Shown piece by piece: positions 7,784-10,673 of a stretch of 10,673 bases of DNA. The position numbers and the translations under genes were made by a program. Under the pieces are notes generated by a model, which saw nothing but the letters and a program-made list of their open reading frames with translations, had not been told where the DNA came from and ran no database searches. Each line of letters opens with the position of its first letter. The stretch's first letter is position 1. The DNA is from Chitinophagaceae bacterium UBA2791 (GTDB lineage: Bacteria; Bacteroidota; Bacteroidia; Chitinophagales; Chitinophagaceae): contig DEHV01000047.1 in NCBI GenBank assembly GCA_002352105.1, positions 167,954-178,626 on the forward strand, read 5' to 3'.

Positions 7784-7938
7784 TATGATCCGGATTGGAT
7801 TGTCATTACCCCGTTCGAACAGCGGTGTTGTGCTCATCACCACGTGCAGCCAAGCTGCCCTATGATGTTAAATTTTTTTGCAATTATGGTGTTGCCGCGG
7901 TATGAAAATTGAAGATATGTAGGTAAAAACTACCTATC
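7784..7938. other. Intergenic region upstream of the beta-barrel gene
   Basis: No gene is visible. A small hairpin, GCAGC-CAA-GCTGC, lies at 7846-7858 with no T-run directly after it. No exact TAnnTTTG promoter element was found. The nearest -33-like motif is TTG at 7892-7894, whose partner would fall near 7915 and has no good match. A clear inverted repeat precedes the start codon and is listed separately. Confidence 0.5.
7920..7936 (+). promoter_or_regulatory. Inverted repeat / hairpin directly before the beta-barrel start codon
   Basis: TAGGTA (7920-7925) and TACCTA (7931-7936) are perfect inverted arms around AAAAC. The start codon follows after two bases. In RNA the arms would form a six-pair stem, and with one bulged base ATG at 7917-7919 could also pair with CAT at 7938-7940, drawing in the start codon. 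It could be an RNA element that hides the ribosome site or a DNA operator for a dimeric regulator; sequence alone does not decide. Confidence 0.5.
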
Positions 7939-8598
7939 ATGAGCGTACAACACCATATTATCCGGCGCCTGATCCTTGTTTCATCCGTTATGCTTATTAT
8001 TGGTTTGTTCCGGGCCCAGGGTCAGTCCCCCGCTTCAAGAGACCAATTAACTCCACAATTTGGGATTCGCGGGGGAGTTAATCTTTCTAACCTGTATGTT
8101 AATGAGGCCGATGATGAGCATATGAAAGCCGGTCTGAATGCAGGCGTTTTCCTCAAGCTTCCCCTTGCAAATGGCGTGGCTTTGCAGCCTGAGCTTTCAT
8201 ATAGTGGAAAGGGATCCAGGATCGCCTATAATAGTATCCTGGGGAGCGGGGCCTTCAGGTTTAACCTGAATTATGTGGAGCTTCCTGTTTTGTTCGTATT
8301 TAATATTGGTAAAGCGTTCAATATTCATGCCGGGGGATATGCCGCCTACCTGACAGGCGCGAACATAAAGAATGTTGATGATGATGGATCGATGGATGAG
8401 ATCGCTTCCTTTGATGCAGATGATTTTAACCGCATGGATTTTGGCGTTTCAGGGGGAATAGGCCTGGATATTGATAAATTTTCTATCGGGGCCAGATACA
8501 ACTATGGACTAAAGGAAGTTGGCAAGGACCTGTCGCGCGCCGTATTGGGGAATGCCAAGAACAATGCCGTCAATTTGTATATCGGAATAGGATTTTAA
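7939..8598 (+). CDS. Outer-membrane beta-barrel protein (PorT-like)
   Basis: This 219-residue protein begins with a Sec signal peptide: HHIIRR, a hydrophobic segment over about 11-24, and cleavage probably after AQG-Q at about 28-29. The mature part matches the small eight-stranded outer-membrane barrel domain common in Bacteroidota. FGIRGGVNLSNLYV opens it (41-54), alternating polar/apolar strands such as GVALQPELSYSGKG (79-92) and FSIGARYNYGLKEVG (181-195) follow, and it ends YIGIGF with a C-terminal Phe as barrel-assembly signal. An acidic loop (DDDGSMDEIASFDADD, about 147-162) should face outside. The function of such proteins is generally unknown. It is transcribed alone, between two terminators, so a link to the sugar operon is not shown. 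The start codon is chosen because it gives a complete signal peptide. The inverted repeat directly upstream suggests specific control. Confidence 0.85.
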   Translation: MSVQHHIIRRLILVSSVMLIIGLFRAQGQSPASRDQLTPQFGIRGGVNLSNLYVNEADDEHMKAGLNAGVFLKLPLANGVALQPELSYSGKGSRIAYNSILGSGAFRFNLNYVELPVLFVFNIGKAFNIHAGGYAAYLTGANIKNVDDDGSMDEIASFDADDFNRMDFGVSGGIGLDIDKFSIGARYNYGLKEVGKDLSRAVLGNAKNNAVNLYIGIGF

Positions 8599-8635
8599 AA
8601 GATCTGGGCGGGCGCATTCGGGTCGGGTATTATAA

Positions 8636-8653
8636 AATCTTTTTTATAAGATT
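8636..8653 (-). terminator. Weak candidate terminator for the FAD oxidoreductase gene
   Basis: Read leftwards, AATCTT (8653-8648) and AAGATT (8641-8636) pair across a six-base loop and are followed by TTATAATA. The stem is almost all A-U, so it is weak. It lies 31 bp beyond the oxidoreductase stop codon, on the correct side for that gene. Confidence 0.3.
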
Positions 8654-8665
8654 AATGATGATGTG

Positions 8666-8689
8666 AGCCAAGCGCAGGCTTTTTTATTT
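8666..8689 (+). terminator. Candidate terminator of the beta-barrel gene
   Basis: AGCC (8666-8669) and GGCT (8677-8680) pair across a seven-base loop and are followed by TTTTTATTT. An alternative AAGC-GCAG-GCTT pairing overlaps. The T-rich tail overlaps the stop codon of the convergent oxidoreductase gene (8684-8686), so the two genes are tightly packed tail to tail. Confidence 0.5.
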
Positions 8690-10414
8690 CCAAAGCGTTT
8701 TAACGGGTCGCCTGGTATATTCTTCAGGATGAGTTTCCCATCTTACCGTATGCTTGGTAGGCCTGCCAAATATATTTGATCTCCATAAGCCTTTCGTATA
8801 GAACCCTGTTCCATCCCACTCCAATTCCTGCCCATATTTCCTTAATAAAGAGGTCAACTCGTTACGATCGATATCCTGAACGGCTTTATCGGTCTTTATC
8901 GCTAATGAAGCGGCAATTCCGGCAGATTCGCCCAATACCATGTACGTTCCTTCCATACGAATGCTTGAATAAGCTACATGCGTTGCTGACATCATCATAG
9001 GAACTAAAAGGTTGGCGATCTCCTTTTTTTGAGGAATGATAGCGCCATACGGGATCTGATAAGGGCCCGGAGAGACCATCTCAAAAACATTTCCCTCCTG
9101 TACAAGCGCCCCGTTATTATCGACCCCCAGCCTGGTAGGATATATATCAACCTTATAATATCCCATTCCTATTGGAGTGGATATCTCTGTTTGCAGCTGT
9201 AAATCCTGCTGGGTCATCACATACTCTCCTATCATTCTTCTTCCTCCCCTCATATATAAAAACGGCCAACCGTTTGTTTCCTTTCTGTAGTCTGATAATA
9301 ATCGTACATCTTTTCCAGTGAAATCGGTCAATGTTTTTACATGGTCAATAAATGCCTTCCATATCCTGGAACGTGTTGCCCAATCCCCGTCAGGATAGTC
9401 TGTTTGCATACCCGGTATAGCGCCGGTCATCAATTCATCCCTGTTAAAATTAGCATCCGGCCAGGTTGTCGTATATCCTGCTTCTTTATATCTTTTTAGC
9501 AATTCATATGCATCGGGATCCTTTTGCAAAGGAGGGCCAATGGGTATTCCCGGATATTTCGCCGTTGGATGCTCCTCCCAGGCAAGCTTAAAATTCCAGC
9601 TCATAAAAAACCTGCTGGAATCGCCTTCGCTTCCAATTGGATCGAGACGGATCGGAGAAAGCAGCCCGCTTCCGGGATCGCCCTTGATCTTATATGGATC
9701 CACTCCAGGGAATGTTTTACTTATTACAATGCCTGCCAACGACTCTCCATATTCCTCTTTAGACTCTCTCCCCACTCTGTAAGACACGCCTGACATCGCC
9801 ATCAGATCTCCCTCATAACTCGCGTCTATGAAAACCTTGGCGTTTACGCGGGTGAGATCGTTCGAAGACCTGTAAGGAGCAGGCGCCCCATCTTCATTGT
9901 CCAGGGCATATTCAAAAACAGCATTTTTAATAATCTCCTGATCAACTTCAACGTCTGCTACCCTATGACTAACTATAACTGTGATCAGATCTTTATACCT
10001 ATCAATATATTTTTTTAGGAAAGCGATATTGTCTTCGCCGGCCCCCTGATAATGCCTCAATGTTTTAGCATATATCCCTACATGAAGGGATATATCCTTA
10101 TTATAAAAATCTTTCGTAAGTCCGCCTAAATGCTGAGCATCCGGAACATCTTGCTGCATTCTAAAGCCAGACGCCAATAGACCTCCTATAGTATACGTAG
10201 GTTCCACTATTACAACCGATAAACCTTCTCTCGCCGCTGCTACTGCGGACAATACGCCAGACGCGCTTGCGCCATATACCAGCACATCTGCTTTGATCTC
10301 CTTTTTTATTACGCATCCCTTAAGGCTTGCTTTTAAAAGGGGACCCGACCTGTTATTTGCGCTGCAGGAAGCGACAATGATGCAAAGCGCTAAAAAAAGG
10401 TATTTGATTTTCAT
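8684..10414 (-). CDS. FAD-dependent oxidoreductase, predicted lipoprotein (FAD_oxidored family)
   Basis: With the ATG at 10414 the product is 576 residues. It starts with a lipoprotein signal peptide, MKIKYLFLALCIIVASC, with Cys17 as lipid site, so the enzyme should act outside the cytoplasm. The dinucleotide-binding fold begins DVLVYGASASGVLSAVAAAREG (43-64), ending in Glu71 (VVIVEPTYTIGGLLASG), which would bind the FAD ribose. FIDASYEGDL (195-204) and the C-terminal FAD segment SSIRMEGTYMVLGESAGIAASLA (483-505) are standard for the FAD_oxidored (PF12831) group. Members are mostly uncharacterised and common near carbohydrate genes in Bacteroidota; some are labelled xanthan-lyase-related without support. 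The frame extends 23 codons further to 10483, but that start would bury the signal peptide. The signal is Sec type with no twin arginine, which is notable for a flavoprotein. No acidic surface-export tag follows Cys17 (SANNRSG), so a periplasmic location is more likely. Substrate unknown. Confidence 0.88.
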   Translation of the reverse strand: MKIKYLFLALCIIVASCSANNRSGPLLKASLKGCVIKKEIKADVLVYGASASGVLSAVAAAREGLSVVIVEPTYTIGGLLASGFRMQQDVPDAQHLGGLTKDFYNKDISLHVGIYAKTLRHYQGAGEDNIAFLKKYIDRYKDLITVIVSHRVADVEVDQEIIKNAVFEYALDNEDGAPAPYRSSNDLTRVNAKVFIDASYEGDLMAMSGVSYRVGRESKEEYGESLAGIVISKTFPGVDPYKIKGDPGSGLLSPIRLDPIGSEGDSSRFFMSWNFKLAWEEHPTAKYPGIPIGPPLQKDPDAYELLKRYKEAGYTTTWPDANFNRDELMTGAIPGMQTDYPDGDWATRSRIWKAFIDHVKTLTDFTGKDVRLLSDYRKETNGWPFLYMRGGRRMIGEYVMTQQDLQLQTEISTPIGMGYYKVDIYPTRLGVDNNGALVQEGNVFEMVSPGPYQIPYGAIIPQKKEIANLLVPMMMSATHVAYSSIRMEGTYMVLGESAGIAASLAIKTDKAVQDIDRNELTSLLRKYGQELEWDGTGFYTKGLWRSNIFGRPTKHTVRWETHPEEYTRRPVKTLWK

Positions 10415-10673
10415 GCGTGTGCTCGAAATTTTTGTCGTTTTTAATAGAACCGATCCATAGGCGGCGAAGCGACAATGCTCCAAATTCAGAATGTTTTGAA
10501 CGCGTCTTTATTTTTGGATCCGGAGCCGTTCATCATTCTCGGATCACTGCTGTAATATCTGCATTTTTGATCAGCGTAAAGACAGTTTTTTTAGGGGAGT
10601 GTATTTTAATGAAAAAAGACCATCTTTTGGACAACCTGTAAGTAGACCCTATTGGATTATCCTCGCTTCGCTC
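10415..10673. other. Upstream region of the oxidoreductase gene, no convincing gene
   Basis: This should hold the oxidoreductase promoter. The nearest -7-like sequence on the minus strand is TGAATTTG at 10488-10481, one base off consensus and without a good -33 element. An inverted repeat GATCCG/CGGATC lies at 10517-10522 and 10540-10545. One G-bulge extends it to eight pairs, but no T-run follows on either strand. A small hairpin AAAAGA-CCA-TCTTTT is at 10614-10628. Confidence 0.4.
10533..10673 (-). CDS. Possible tail of an upstream gene or part of a repeat (cut by right edge)
   Basis: Reading leftwards from the window edge, one frame stays open for 46 codons before a TGA at 10535-10533. 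It reads ERSEDNPIGSTYRLSKRW and continues with a basic, fairly hydrophobic tail. I recognise no domain. The two other frames on this strand close within about 25 bp of the edge. It could be the C-terminal end of a gene lying to the right, or chance coding in a non-coding or repeated element; the second seems at least as likely. Confidence 0.18.
   Translation of the reverse strand, partial: ERSEDNPIGSTYRLSKRWSFFIKIHSPKKTVFTLIKNADITAVIRE

Noticed and set aside
7846..7858. Hairpin GCAGC-CAA-GCTGC as a second terminator
   Set aside because: No T-run follows directly and a stronger terminator already ends the GntR gene 70 bp earlier.
8684..10414. Xanthan lyase label for the FAD enzyme
   Set aside because: The protein has a clear FAD-binding oxidoreductase fold and nothing resembling a polysaccharide lyase domain.
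10415..10483. Upstream start for the oxidoreductase adding 23 residues
   Set aside because: It would place a polar segment before a complete lipoprotein signal peptide that starts at the ATG at 10414.
10417..10641. Plus-strand 74-codon open frame overlapping the oxidoreductase promoter region
   Set aside because: No recognisable domain, composition not protein-like, and it lies head-on over the likely promoter of the oxidoreductase. An AGGGGAG stretch before its last ATG is not meaningful here because Shine-Dalgarno sequences are rarely used in this group.

Overview
The window looks like chromosomal DNA of a member of the Bacteroidota, probably of the Chitinophagia/Sphingobacteriia type. The main grounds are a SusC/SusD-type outer-membrane uptake pair, lipoprotein signals with short lipoboxes, gene starts without Shine-Dalgarno sequences, and an exact match to the Bacteroidota -7 promoter element (TAnnTTTG). 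GC content is moderate. No RNA gene, insertion sequence, CRISPR array or integrase is visible.

The left two thirds (about 1-6544, minus strand) is one putative operon. In transcription order it encodes an MFS transporter resembling the hexuronate/sugar-acid (ACS) family, an L-arabinose-isomerase-fold enzyme with all four expected metal/catalytic positions, a SusC-type TonB-dependent transporter, and a SusD/RagB lipoprotein that runs off the left edge. Gaps are 34, about 105 and 22 bp. Divergent from it, at 6990-7763 on the plus strand, is a GntR-family repressor with a UTRA ligand-binding domain, closed by a clear intrinsic terminator. The 445 bp between the divergent genes holds the best regulatory evidence in the window: a promoter firing into the operon, followed at its expected transcription start by a perfect 8+6+8 bp inverted repeat. 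This suggests a simple circuit in which an imported sugar or sugar-derived ligand relieves GntR/UTRA repression of its own uptake and isomerisation genes.

The right third holds an outer-membrane beta-barrel protein of the PorT type (plus strand, 7939-8598). A 6-bp-stem inverted repeat sits directly in front of its start codon. Convergent with it is a lipoprotein-anchored FAD-dependent oxidoreductase (minus strand, 8684-10414). A terminator region lies between them. The last 260 bp upstream of the oxidoreductase contains no convincing gene. It has a short open frame running off the right edge that may be a gene tail or part of a dispersed repeat.

Working model (inference): SusC/SusD carry an oligosaccharide or glycoside across the outer membrane, the MFS protein moves a monosaccharide or sugar acid into the cytoplasm, and the isomerase converts it. 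The exported FAD enzyme may oxidise a sugar-like substrate outside the cytoplasm, but it forms a separate transcription unit and its link to the pathway is unproven. The substrate cannot be named from sequence: no kinase, epimerase, aldolase or glycoside hydrolase lies in the window.
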